Assembly (NCBI GenBank): GCA_951804985.1
Contig: OX638131.1
Coordinates: 5,990,630 to 6,054,629, forward strand
Reading direction: 5' to 3'
Origin: Dryomyza anilis
Lineage: Eukaryota; Arthropoda; Insecta; Diptera; Dryomyzidae
Length of the DNA: 64,000 nucleotides
Made by a program: the position numbers and the translations under genes. Below are positions 23,218 through 34,432 of the stretch, one piece after another (the stretch's first letter is position 1; each line of letters starts with the position of its first letter). Below the pieces are notes generated by a model. That model had not been told where the DNA came from and did not search any database. It saw nothing but the letters and a program-made list of their open reading frames with translations.

Positions 23218-23923
23218 ACTATTATTGCTGTTAGGGAAGACTTAATTAAAAGAAACTAAAGTTTTTTTCATGAATTTCAATATTTCTTAAAGGATTCTGG
23301 ATAAAATTACGAAGAAGAGAATTCAAACAAGTCCGATGTTAATTTGAAGAATATTTGAACCAAAATCTTTCACAGATAAGGCACAGCAAACTTTTAGCTA
23401 AGAACAATATGAGAAAGAAATTAGGATGAGGGATGTATTATGATCAGGGTATTAATGAAAATAAATATAATGTTCAATGATCAAAATAATTTGTATTTTA
23501 AATTTATTTTATAATCGAATGATGAGAACGTCCCGAATCATTTGAATCATCATTTGAAGATGAAAATAGCAGATGAGAAAAATTATGAGAAAAATTATGA
23601 GAAAAGATGAAAAAATGTGATGAGAAAAATGATAAGAGCAGATAAGGGCAAATGAGTGATTGGACATATCCGATTGCTACTGGAGGATAAGCAAAGGTTT
23701 GGACATGTCCATTGGAAGATGAAGTGCTCTGGACATGCGCAGCATGACCTTGGAAATCATTTTTGTGAAAAAAAAAGATTTTGGACATGATTAAGAATAA
23801 TTTTATTTAGAAAAGACCTAATTCCAAAGAATGTAGTCGATTTTCTGCAAATTTATGAAATATAACACAATATTCATGAAATCATTTAGCCAATCAATGG
23901 TGTAATGCACATGATTGAACATA
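23218..23923. other. AT-rich spacer
   Basis: Positions 23576-23612 hold two tandem GAGAAAAATTAT units. Nothing else is recognised. Confidence 0.45.
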
Positions 23924-24056
23924 CTAGTAGAAATGTACCCTATTGGGGTATACCTGATATTGTCCGGATCAAGATCGTCATGCAACTGATCGGGTTATGA
24001 CAAGGAAAAAATGCAATGATCAGCTCTCTGTAATGACCCTATTACAATTTCTACTA
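23924..24056. mobile_element. 133-bp mini-MITE with CTAGTAGAAAT ends
   Basis: CTAGTAGAAAT at the left is mirrored by ATTTCTACTAG at the right. The interior contains CAACTGATCGGGTTATGACA, which matches the copy at 38291-38410. It is non-coding. Confidence 0.7.
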
Positions 24057-24789
24057 GAAGTAATAATTGGAAAAACATGAACCTTGGCAGCTAAGATCCG
24101 TCGATCTAATTTACTGTTTTTTTATTTTTTTTTCGAGTGTAAAAAAAAATCATTGCAAATTTCTAACCTCAGCCACACACGATCGCACAGATCATGCAGA
24201 TCACTCATGTGTGCGCACAGCCACAGACACCGATACAAACGCAATAATTTAATTTAATTGCATGGATTTGTGGCATGAGAGGCGTTCGTGTTGCTGACGC
24301 AGATGCCGCCGTTGCCGCCGTTGCCGCTTCAAACGCTGTTACTGCGGCTGGATGCGTGTTGCATGTGGTGCCCCGATCGATCGCGTCATCGAGAGTCAAA
24401 GAGCATCGTGTTGCAGCGATCGCATTGGGTGTGGAACTGCATTAGACAGTCGGACGGACAGACAGACAGACATACGTTTGAACGAACGAGCGAAACGAAG
24501 CCGCATGATTGCCGCAATTAAAGCCGCAAACATTGTCGCTCAGCGTATGTTTAGGCAGAGGCATTAGACGCAGTTTAGCTGAGCGTTTAATACCGATTGG
24601 TTTTGGCGTGGCGATGATGCGGCAATTTGTAGCATGCGATCGCAGTCGAGCTGTGCGACGACTGCTGCCCATGCCCCATGATTTGGCGATAACTGTGCCA
24701 AGTGTGGGTTGCATGTTGCAGCAGAGACAAACTTTCGTGCGAAAAGAAAAGTAGATCGGGAAAAGATTTTTTCTTATCACTGAATATTT
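24057..24789. other. Unique GC-richer island upstream of the gene
   Basis: CGATCG- and GCCGC-rich DNA with a short GACA repeat at 24455-24475. Several small overlapping frames on both strands (24288-24780) conflict and show no domain. Possibly conserved non-coding DNA. Confidence 0.4.
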
Positions 24790-25405
24790 AAATTTTTGCT
24801 GAAATGTAATTTTTCAAAAAAATAAACAAAAAAAATCAATTTTTCACTAAAAACTAATTTTTTCAATAAAAATTATGTTTTTCACTCAAAATTATATTTT
24901 TCACTAAAAATTCAAATTTTCATTAAAAATTCAAATTTTCACTAAAAATTCAATTTTTCACTAAAATTCAAATATTCATTAAAAATTCAAATTTTCACTA
25001 AAAATTCAATTTTTCACTAAAAGTTCAATTTTTCACTAAAAATTAAAATTTTCACTAAAAATTAAAATTTTCACTAAAAATTCAATTTTTCACTAAAAAT
25101 TCAATTTTTCACTAAAAATTCAATTTTTCACTAAAAATTCAATTTTTCACTAAAATTCAAATTTTCTTTAAAAATTCAAATTTTGACTAAAAATTCAATT
25201 TTTCACTAAAAATTAAATTTTTGACTAAAAATTAAATTTTTCACTAAAAATTAAATTTTTCACTAAAAATTAAATTTTTCACTAAAAATTAAATTTTTCA
25301 CTAAAAATTAAATTTTTCACTAAAAATTCAATTTTTCACTAAAAATTCAATTTTTCACTAAAAGTTCAATTTTTCATTAAAAATTCAATTTTTTTCAAAA
25401 TCTTA
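24790..25405 (+). repeat. 19-bp minisatellite, locus 2 (TTCAATTTTTCACTAAAAA)
   Basis: About 30 head-to-tail copies of the 19-bp unit in this orientation, with TTAAAT and TCATTA variants. It forms one arm of a large inverted arrangement with the array at 25951-26460. Confidence 0.93.
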
Positions 25406-25950
25406 ACATTTTAATTAAAATTCTTCTTTTCATTATTTCCTGGAAATTATCATATCCGTTCTCCTTATTAGTTCTTGGCCAGAAAAAATGTGCAATAATT
25501 TGTAGTTGCAACTATTTATTGCCGCCGTACGTGCAACATGTCGTTGGCAACAGCGACATTAATCAATAAAACGCCAATGAAGCCAAAAGCAGCAGCAACA
25601 ATCTACGAAGGACGGACGTATTTCCCAACAGAAATTGAATAAAAACAACGCGTCCTTGTGACATACGTCAAGACACGCCATCCCGCGCGTGTTATTGTCC
25701 AGCAATTGTTGCGATTACTGTGATTGTTGCTGCTGCCAATTGGCAACGCATCAAGCGAACGACAGCAATCTGAATGAATGTTGCTGCCGCAGCTGCACGT
25801 GAACGTGTTGAGTTCGTCATTACGAGCAACAAAGAAAATGCAATTTTCAGGCAATTGATTCTGCATGCCTTATGCTATTCTTGTTGCTGCTGCAGAAAAA
25901 CGTTGCCAACATGAAAAACATGAGAAAAACGAACAACATCATCAGTTTAT
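25406..25950. other. Unique spacer between inverted minisatellite arms
   Basis: About 545 bp of GC-richer DNA with many GTTGC/GCAAC words. A minus-strand frame (25603-25866) has no recognised domain. It lies exactly between two oppositely oriented arrays. Confidence 0.5.
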
Positions 25951-26460
25951 AATTTTTTAATGAAAAATTGAATTTTTAGTGAAAATTTAATTTTTAAGTG
26001 AAAAATTGAATTTTTAGTGAAAAATTTAATTTATAGTGAAAAATTTAATATTTAGTGAAAATTTGAATTTTTAGCGCAAAATTGAATTTTTAGTGGAAAT
26101 TTGAATTTTTAGTGGAAAATTTAATTTTTAGTGAAAAATTGAATTTTTAGTGAAAAATTGAATTTTTAGTGAAAAATTGAATTTTTAGTGAAAAATTGAA
26201 TTTTTAGTGAAAAATTGAATTTTTAGTGAAAAATTGAATTTTTAGTGAAAAATTGAATTTTTAGTGAAAAATTAAATTTTAAGTGAAAATTTGAATTTTT
26301 AGTGGAAGTTGAATTTTTAGTGAAAAATTGTATTTACGTGAAAAAATGAATTTTAAGTGAAAATTTGGATTTCAGTGAAAATTTTAATTTTTAGTGAAAA
26401 TTTGAATTTTTAGTAAAAATTTTAATTTTTAGTGAATATTTTAATTTTTGATTGAAGAAT
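25951..26460 (-). repeat. 19-bp minisatellite, locus 3, reverse orientation
   Basis: About 27 copies of TTGAATTTTTAGTGAAAAA, the exact complement of the unit at 24790-25405. The middle (26130-26270) is nearly homogeneous and the edges are degenerate. Confidence 0.93.
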
Positions 26461-28016
26461 TTTATTATTGAGTTATTGAATTATTACAGTCCACAAATGA
26501 CATCCACAAGAGCAGCAACATGCTGCTCAGGCAGCACTTAGCAACATTTCACACAACATTCAGACAACGCGCAACATGTTGTCCATGCACTTTGTTTATC
26601 TTTTCTTTTGCAGGCAACAACAGCAGCAGCAACAACAACAAGAAATGACTCTTTGTTTACATTTGCGACGCATTTGTTGCAGCCGCATGTTGCTTGTTCG
26701 GACACCAGCACAGCTGTTTTGTGGACTCCGACTCCGACACAGCGCAACAATGTTGCTGCTCTTTATTGTTGCTGGCTGCTGCTGCTGTGCTGTGTTTTGC
26801 TGCGCTGGGCTGCGCTGTGTGACTTCTGAAACACGCTCGCTTCAGTCGTTATCTCGGCGTTCAACTGTGCACAGCGTATGTGCGGATGCGTGTGATTAAA
26901 ATTAAAAATCTATAAAATAAAAAAATCCATCTTCAAGATTTAGTGCGTGTATCTTTGGTGCGTGTGTTTTTTCTGTTTGGCGTGAGTTTTGTGAATGAAA
27001 CAACGACGCGTCGTCACCCCCGCGCGATTTGTGTTATGCGTCGCGGCTGCAGCAGCAAATTGCAAGCAATTTAAATAATAAATAGTTGGCAACAGTATCT
27101 GGCAGATACAAGTGTCGTGTGTGCTTTTAGTTATTGCGAGAGGTGCGTTTGGCAACAGCGATCTCAAGAAGTAGTAAAAAGTAATAAGAAGAAAAAAAAA
27201 CTCTCAAAGTATCTTAAGGTGACGCACACGAAAATTTGTCACTTTTGTTTACATTTTTTTCGTTGTTTTTGTTTTATTGTCTGTGGTCGGTGCCAACAAC
27301 ATAGCACAGCACAACAAGTGCACGTTATCCATGAGATACATTTGCGTATCTGTGGCGCGACAGTCAAAAAATATTTTGCAATAAATGCGTAAACATAAAT
27401 AAAATCTAGCAAAGTGTGTCGTAAAGTGTGAAAAATAGAAAAAAAAGAATAAAAAATATAAAGATAAAATAAAATAAGAATCTACAAAAAGTATCTTTTG
27501 GCTGCTATAGCAAAGAAATTGAAAATTTTGCGTTGAATATTAAAAATATTAGCAATTTCTGTATAGAGCATGCTATAAATAGTGTAGGCAGCAGCATAAA
27601 TTGCAGCATTGCTATAAAAGATACAAAAGTATCTACGGCTGACAAAAGTAGCTGCAATGAATAACAGTGCATTGAAGTTAAGTGACAAAATTGTGTAAGC
27701 ACTGACAGTGTGTTGCATAGACAAACAATACGAAATCTAGAATTATTGCATTGCATCCATAAGATACAATAGTATCTGCAATAGCAATTTGAGCGTATTT
27801 TACAGTTTCGCTGCAATAAAGTCACTCTGTTCTGTATCAACAACAACACGTTGGGGCAATTTAGCCAAATTCTGCGGAGATTCTAAAACCATCGCCACAA
27901 ACATTTCCTAGGAAATCAGCGAACAACAACTGCACGCAATTTAAACGTTGCACATAAATTTTCATAAAATCAGCGCGGCAAAAAAGTCATTTGAAATAAA
28001 AGACAACGGCAGCAAC
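26461..28016 (+). promoter_or_regulatory. Upstream region and probable 5' leader of the coding exon
   Basis: Transposon-free DNA with CAA/CAG/GTTGC triplet repeats (26605-26640, 26760-26800) and the AGATAC/GTATCT cluster, running directly into the start codon at 28017. In-frame sense codons extend upstream to 27948 but without an ATG, so this part is read as leader. I cannot place the transcription start; no unambiguous TATA box with initiator is visible. Confidence 0.55.
26948..27779. promoter_or_regulatory. Second cluster of 11 AGATAC/GTATCT hexamers
   Basis: Eleven copies in about 830 bp. Eight form four inverted pairs: GTATCTGGCAGATAC (27095), AGATACATTTGCGTATCT (27334), AGATACAAAAGTATCT (27619) and AGATACAATAGTATCT (27762). 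Such paired half-sites suggest binding by a dimeric factor or a repeated RNA hairpin, but neither is shown. Confidence 0.6.
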
Positions 28017-29474
28017 ATGCTGAAAGTATCAACGACACGATCGCGCAACAGCAACAACGGCTGGCTTAGCATCGTTTTGTTGTGCTGCTGCTGCGTTTGC
28101 GCACATGCAACAACAGCAACATCATCATCGTCGTCGTCATTGCCAGCAACAGGAGGAGCAGCAGCAGCAACCACCGCTTATCTTGATGTTAATGGCGATG
28201 CCGACGCGATGCCAGCAACATTGCAGGCCGCCTCCGCTGCGACAGCCACCTCCGCTGAAATATTGCAATTGCCGCATGCATTTCGACATCAAGAACATTA
28301 TTCTCATCGCATAGAGCAGGCGGTCAATGATTTTAGGCGCGCGCAGTTGCAACAGCAACAACATGAGCCCAACAGCGATAAAAACCAGCAACTCAACTGG
28401 CGACAACAGCCCGAGCATCATCGTCGACATGAGCAGCAACATCTAAAGCAACAGCAGCAGCAACATCAGCAGCCAGATCAGCAGCAACAGCATCACTTGC
28501 GGCATCATAATCGGCATCACGAGACGTGGGAACAGCGCGTCTTTCCGGCAATGCGTCATCAGCGACATCAGCAACAACAATCGCAACAATACAAGTTAGC
28601 TACAACGACAGAGGGCAACAGCGCACATGTTGCTCGTGAGCTCAATGTTACGCATGCGCAGCAGACGCGGCTTTTCGATCGCGATAGCTTGTACAGCAAC
28701 CCACGCGGCGGCCACGCCTACCCCACAGTCTGGACACAAGCCACGCGCGGGCCGCGTTCGCGTCATCACTATGGCAACATGTACGAGGAACACAACAACA
28801 AACTCGAGGAGCGCGCATACGGTGACGAAGGCAAACGAATGCTGGACGAAGATGACGACGATGATGATGATGAGGGTGATGTTGACGGTGAGGGGGAGGA
28901 GTTGGAAAACATTGGCAGCGACGAAAACATTGACAATCATTTGGCGGGCAGACGTATAACGCTGCAATTGCATCCCAAGCAACAGCAACATGATGCAGTA
29001 AAATCAAAGAATGCTGTCGAGCACGAAGACTCCAATGCCGATGATGATGACTATTCATACGAAGATTCCGCAGAGCAGCAGCAGCCCATCGAGCAAGTCA
29101 ACGATTTTCCGGGCAACAATGCAAAGAGTCCCGTAAAACGTTACTCGAACCCCTTTCAAAATTACAAACGCAAACAGCCGAAACATTACGAAACAGCCTA
29201 CGAGGATGACTACGACTACAACAACAATAACGAGGAGAACAACGATCAGGAAGCAACAGAAGCGCTGAACAATGCCGCCGAGCTCGACACCGATTTCACC
29301 AACGAGAAATGGCATCGCATCGAGCAGGTGCATCAAATGCGGCAGCAGCAACATCAGCGCGAACTGCAACAGCGACTGCAACAGCGACTGCAGTATGCGG
29401 CCAACAGTCGCAGCAGCAAATACGCGCCATCCACAGCAGCAATAGTTGCCGCCAAGCATCAAAACAAGCATGAT
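28017..29474 (+). CDS. First coding exon of an unidentified secreted, Gln/His- and Asp-rich protein
   Basis: The ATG at 28017 is preferred: the context AGCAAC-ATG is strong for flies and the frame upstream lacks another ATG. The exon encodes 486 residues and ends in phase 0 at a GTAAGT donor; read-through would stop at 29516. Residues 1-31 form a signal peptide with hydrophobic core LSIVLLCCCCVC and an AHA cleavage site. Then follow a Ser/Ala/Thr-rich segment (32-80), a Gln/His-rich region (about 110-190), an N-glycosylation site NVT near 210, a strongly acidic run (about 276-298), basic doublets (RR near 312, KR near 374), an acidic Tyr/Asp/Asn-rich part (about 395-430) and a Gln/Arg-rich amphipathic segment (about 440-460). 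No catalytic or ligand-binding domain lies in this exon, so the fold is presumably encoded downstream, outside the window. Role inferred only as the pro-region or linker of an extracellular or membrane protein. Confidence 0.85.
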
Positions 29475-29480
29475 GTAAGT
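29475..29480 (+). promoter_or_regulatory. 5' splice donor GTAAGT
   Basis: The exon codon GAT is followed by GTAAGTTTTT, a near-perfect donor. Low-complexity coding character stops here, and the downstream frame (SFYFNFYALITE, stop) looks intronic. Confidence 0.8.
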
Positions 29481-30239
29481 TTTTATTTTAATTTCTACGC
29501 GCTTATCACAGAATAAATTAAATTTGTGCGCACCGCGATAACCCGGCGTCGTTCAAAAAAAAAAAGCAGTTGCAACATTGACCTGCTTAGTGACAACAAT
29601 TGCTGTTGTCGTAGTCCAGTCCAGGCGATTGATTGCTCATCCAGCGACGACGTCATGCTTGAGACACAACGGCAATGCTTTGCGATTAAAAGCTGAACAA
29701 TGGCGACGACAATTAAAATCTAATTTTGAAACAATTAAATGTTTTGCGGCGGTTATCAGCAACTGTTGCAGCGGTGCGTGAATAATACGACGTCAGCTAC
29801 AGCGATTGGTTTTTGAGATTTAAGTTGGTTTTGTGCGGCTTATCGCGATATTCACTTTGGGAAGTTTCATTGATGTGGTGTTTCACTTGGTATTCAAATT
29901 ATTTTGCACCAATTCGTTTTAATTTAAATTTGATATTAATTGAATGTTGTTAAATTAACCAAATACACATTTTTTACAATAGGTGATATTTCAAATACCC
30001 CAAAACAACATTTTTGACTTCCCCAAAAAAAATGTTTGGCACACACAGCAAAAACAAATATGTTTTACAGCAAACATATTATGTTACATATAACTTTCAT
30101 GAATTTCCAAATTGTCAAAACTTTTATTTTAATATAGATATATAATCATTCATTATAAAATGAACAACAAAACAATTTGAAAAAATTGTAACTAAATGTT
30201 ACAGCTGATTAAAGTCATTAAATTTATGATTGCAAATAT
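29475..30239. other. Start of a presumably very long intron
   Basis: The first 350 bp are still GC-richer with CAACA words, then the sequence becomes AT-rich. No acceptor followed by a plausible exon was recognised here or further right. Confidence 0.45.
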
Positions 30240-30800
30240 ATTATGTTTGCTGCAAAATATTTTTTTTTTCTGCGTGCAGATTCGAAACGTTTTTTGTACC
30301 ATATTCCAAATAGATAATTGCGTAGTTTGTATCACAAGCTGTTTTCTGCCCGTTCACAAAATATGCCGTGAATCTGTCAATCAAATTCCACAAAAGTTGT
30401 CCACTGCTTTACACTTCCCAAAATATACCAATTATGTGTGTGTTTGCCAGAAGTATGCCTTAAATATTCCTGAAAAATACCGGAAATTTTGTCTCGGGCC
30501 ACAGACAAAATTGTTGGCAGTGTCGATGTAGTTCAGAAGCATTTTTTCGACATATTCTAAACAGGCAAAGGCGGAGTTTTTATCACAAGCTGTCTGCTTT
30601 CTGGACTTTTCCAAAATACGCAATTAATCTGCTATTAAAATTCCACAAAATATTAGAACCTGCTATACGCTTCCCAAAATATTCCATACAATTTTATAAA
30701 ATTTAATACGCTTCCCAAAAACTTAATTTTATCTGTGCGTTTGACGGAAATATATCAAAAATTTGTCTGAGAAATTACAGAATTTTTGTCTCGGGTAGTA
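30240..30800 (-). repeat. Dispersed copies of the 38-40 kb repeat, reverse orientation
   Basis: The blocks ATCACAAGCTGTTTTCTGCC, CAAATTCCACAAAA, ACACTTCCCAAAATAT and AATTTTGTCTCGGG recur two or three times and are the complement of blocks at 38430-40260. It is non-coding. Confidence 0.65.
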
Positions 30801-30979
30801 AGCTATAGCATTATCCCTAACACTAAAGTAGAAATTAAATCTACGATTCTTATATAATGATTAATGTTTTTTTACCATTTTATAAACCTGATTAATAACG
30901 CAGAAAAAATCTTCAATATGATGATTTTATTTATAATTATAATGCATTGTTTAACCAACTACCAGCTTTTTTTTTTTAG
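30801..30979. repeat. Spacer with an M1 left-end fragment
   Basis: CGCAGAAAAAATCTTCAATATGATGA at 30899-30925 resembles the left end of M1 elements. It runs into a T-run directly before the retrotransposon 3' end, which may have inserted into an M1 copy. Confidence 0.5.
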
Positions 30980-31842
30980 AAGTTAACCAACGCTCAGGGG
31001 ATGCCCCCTATTCATGCAATGCATATCGTAAGAAAGGATTATAGTTAAGAGGAGGGAGGAAAAATGGAGTAGTGTCGGTGAATGTTTGTTTTGAATTCGC
31101 CAATATCAAAAATGTCGGGAAAAACAGACGCAGGGAAATTATTCCTCAAACGTATCGTGCGACTGAAGAACGAATTCTCTCGGTAATGCGTGGTTCTATT
31201 GAGAGCCGAGTGAACTACGAGGGGGTGGGCTTGGTTCGATGCCCGAGTAGAACGAGAGGACACATGACCTGGTGGAATCAGACCATGTATTTCACTCGAA
31301 CACCTCTAGAACAGGCTTACACAACCAACGGTCCTTCGGTGATCAATAGAAGCCATAGACGATGAAATATTTTCATCCCCCATTAAACATATCGCACGTT
31401 GTTGAATCCGGTCCAGGAACTCCAAGGAGGATTTTGAGGCCCCTGACCAAATGTGCGAATTATATTTCATCTTAGGCCGAATGTAGGTAGTGTAGACAGT
31501 GCGTAAGTCAGCAGGTGTGAAGTATGTCTTACACCGTTTTAAAAAACCGAGGCGCTTGGCCGCTTCTTTCGACACGTCAAATATGTGATCATTCCAACGG
31601 AGATCACATTGAATTCATATGCCCAGAACGTCAAGAGCAGCTGACTCTGCAATATCCACAGCTCCCATATTAAGGGGAGGGAGTGTTGAATCCATTCTTT
31701 TGTGAGATAGCAGACAACATTGGGTCTTGCGTGCATTAAAATCAACTCTATTTGCAAGACCCCACTCGGAGATTGTTTTAAGGTCATTATTGAGTGTGTC
31801 ATATATAGTGCGTCTTTTACTCTCACTAAAATTGTCCGACAA
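30980..31842 (-). pseudogene. 5'-truncated non-LTR retrotransposon, reverse-transcriptase C-terminal part
   Basis: Three minus-strand frames join end to end in the order expected of a jockey/CR1-like polymerase: 31842-31615 (thumb region, WGLANRVDFNARKTQ), 31575-31306 (KRLGFLKRCKTYFTPADL, YIRPKMKYNSHIWSG, LDRIQQRA) and 31263-31045 (THYRENSFFSRTIRL, HRHYS near the stop). At least two frameshifts separate them. The YxDD catalytic box lies upstream of the truncation and is absent. The usual element is several kb, so this is a dead 3' fragment. A diverged second copy lies at 2051-3800. Confidence 0.88.
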
Positions 31843-32650
31843 AAAAATTATAATTTGGAAAAATTATTTTGTGCAAAAAATATTATTATAAAAAAAACTA
31901 ATATATTTTTTTTTATAAATAAATTAATTCGATAAAATTTTACGAATTTTTCAAAAAAAAAAAGTTTTTTTAAAAAATAAAATTCGAAAAAAACTTTGAA
32001 AAAAGTTTTGTCCAACAAAAAATTTTAATTTGGAAAAATTATTTTGTGCAAAAAAATATTATTATAAAAAAACTAATATTTTTTTTTAAATAAATTAACT
32101 GATTGAACTGTTACGAATTTTTCAAAAAAAAAAAAAAATGTTTTTCGAAAAAAATAATAAAATTCGAAAAAGAGTTTTGTCCGACAAAAAATTTTAATTT
32201 GGAAAAATTATTTTGTGCAAAAAAAATATTTTTATAAAAAAAATTAATATATTTTTTCAAACTTAATTAATTTATTGAAATTTTACGAATTTTACAAAAA
32301 AAAAAAAAAAATGTTTTTCAACAAAAAAAAAAGTTTTTCGAAAATAAAAAATAATTAATTTTCTTAAAAAATAAAATTCGAAAAAAAATTAGTAAAAAAA
32401 TTTGTCCGACAAAAAATTTTAATTCGGAAAAAAAATTGTGCAAAAAAATATTATTATGAAAAAGCTAATATTTTTTTCAAAATAAATTAATTGATGGAAA
32501 TTTTACGAATTTTTCAAAAAAAAAAAAAAATATTTTCGAAAATAAAAAAAAAAAAATCGTAACAAAATTTGAAAAAAAGTTTTGTCCGACAAAAAAATTT
32601 AATTTGCAAAAATTATTTTGTGCAAAAAATTTTTTTTTTGAAAAAAAAAA
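31843..32650. repeat. AT-homopolymer tandem array with TTTTGTCCGACAAAAA motif
   Basis: About five units starting TTTGTCCGACAAAAAATTTT or close variants near 31830, 32010, 32174, 32402 and 32580, each followed by AATTTGGAAAAATTATTTTG and ATATTATTATAAAAA. The spacing is 160-230 bp. Similar TTTGTCCGA motifs occur in other M1-associated A/T tracts (42.07 and 48.67 kb). Confidence 0.75.
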
Positions 32651-33713
32651 TTCAATCTTATAAATCTTACGGGTAACTTTTACAAAAATTCGCTTTTATT
32701 GTCACTGGCTGTTACACTTTTCAATCAGTTCAATGACATTTACTATTTTAGTAATCACGTGACCAGTTGTTTAAGAGTGATTCACACTGCTTTCCCGTAG
32801 AACAACGCCAATGTGGACCTACACACGATATCATTTCGAATAATATTTTCGAATATAATGGTAATAAACATCGTAAATATTGTCTGTTTCAGCATTATTG
32901 GAGACATTCTCGGAATTGAAATCAAAATAATCGCAATATTCCACGTCAAAGTATCAAAAAAATCAACATTTTAATGTTATTTCGGAGTTGTCAAACTCAA
33001 TTTGAATAAATATTAATAGCAATAATAATAATAATTTTCAAAATTCGGCAAAAAATGGGCGTGCTCCATCATTATTTTCGTATAGATCCCATATGAAACT
33101 AAGCTGGATAAATAATGAATGTTATAGATAAACATTTCAAATAATAAATATTTAGTGTATTTGAAAGTGTTTGTGCATTTTTACCCATTTAAGCTTATTT
33201 TTGAACAATATTCTTTCAATAATGAACAAATTTTATTTATTGTTAAAGAAAAATGTATTTTAATGGAACTCTGAAAAGTGTGCTTTGTTACTGACCTTGT
33301 TCTCTGAATTCAATAAATCATATTAAAAAAATGTATATAAAATACAAAAATAAAATAAATATTTTTTGTTATATATTTTCTACCCTTTTTGCACACCGTG
33401 TGTCACATTAAAATGCATAGTTAATGCAATTAATTAAAATTAAATGGCGCACGTTTTTCACATGCGAGTTGTTGTTCTTGTTTTTGTTGTTATGGGGGCT
33501 ACACCGTGAAATGTCATTGTGACAGTTTGACAGCACAAAGAGCGCATAGTTCAGCGATTCAGAATGTGCTGCATGGTTTATTAATTTCCTTAATAAGGTT
33601 TTTATTTTAATTTTTTTCACGTTTGTATAAATTTGAGCACGTTTCACGAGCTACTAGTCACTTAAATTGTGATAATAATGCCAACATTACTTTAGACTAG
33701 TAGAAATTCATTT
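32651..33713. other. AT-rich non-coding DNA
   Basis: Nothing recognised apart from a TAGTAGAAATT end-like motif at 33698, resembling the mini-MITE ends. A minus-strand frame at 33408-33647 has no domain. Confidence 0.45.
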
Positions 33714-34000
33714 GGGACAGAAAATACTCTTTTGACATGAGGTTGGAAGAACTAAAAGTTAGTTGTAACAACCAACTTCATTCTGTTAAAAGGAAATTTC
33801 TACAGATTTGTTGGTGGCACAGTCACATTCGATTGGCGCTTGAAATGTTAGCCTGTACACACTCCAAATTGTTCTAAAACTGTTTGAAATTGGTTGTAGT
33901 CCAAACTCCAACTCTTTTAGCATTGACTATTAAAACCGACTATGCGGTTGAGAGAAACGAATAAGTTGTTTGCCGAAACAAATCTATATTCTTTGTGTAT
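33714..34000. mobile_element. M2-family MITE, copy 1 of a cluster
   Basis: GACAGAAAATACTC at the left, then GACATGAGGTTGGAAGAA, GTTAGTTGTAACAACCAA and TTCTAAAACTG, ending in ATCTATATTCTTTGTGT. It aligns along its length with 34140-34432 and 35597-35921. Confidence 0.75.
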
Positions 34001-34139
34001 TTTTCCATGATATCACCCGACTACTAACAAAACCAACATGTTTAGTGCATCTTAATATGTTCGGATAATAATCATTTAATTGTTCGCAGTTCCCGATCAA
34101 GAACGTAGCACATTTTTTACAGGACCAACGTAATCATTT
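34001..34139. other. Short spacer
   Basis: Contains GTTCCCGATCAAGAACG. Otherwise unassigned. Confidence 0.35.
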
Positions 34140-34432
34140 ACACACAAAAATTCTATTTTGACATTAGGTTGGAAGAACAAAAAAGTTAATTGTACCAATT
34201 ACCTTCATTCGGTTAAATCGAATGGTTTACAAATTTTCTGGCCGACACACTTAGTCTATACACACTCCCAATGGTTCTAAATCTGTGCTAAATTGTTCTA
34301 AAACAGTTCGAAATTAGTACAAACTACAACACTTTTATTTTTTGACAATAACAACCGACTAAGCGATTGAGAGAACCGAATGTGTTGGCTGTGCAAAGAG
34401 TTGGTTGGCGCAACAAATCTCTATTCAGTGTG
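34140..34432. mobile_element. M2-family MITE, copy 2
   Basis: ACACACAAAAATTCTATTTTGACATTAGG at the left end, broken by one block, and CTCTATTCAGTGTGT at the right. The internal AACTACAACACTTTTATTTT and GTTGGTTGGCGCAACAAATC blocks are shared with the copy at 35.6 kb. Confidence 0.82.

Noticed and set aside
27948..28016. Upstream extension of the coding exon by 23 codons
   Set aside because: The frame is open but begins with TTG, not ATG. The first ATG, at 28017, has good context and starts a signal peptide.
28596..29471. Several antisense frames of 130 or more codons under the coding exon
   Set aside because: They are shadows of CAG/CAA/GAT-rich codons. The sense frame alone has a signal peptide, Kozak context and a donor.
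31072..31365. 97-residue plus-strand frame
   Set aside because: Antisense to the retrotransposon polymerase C-terminus, which has recognisable motifs on the minus strand.
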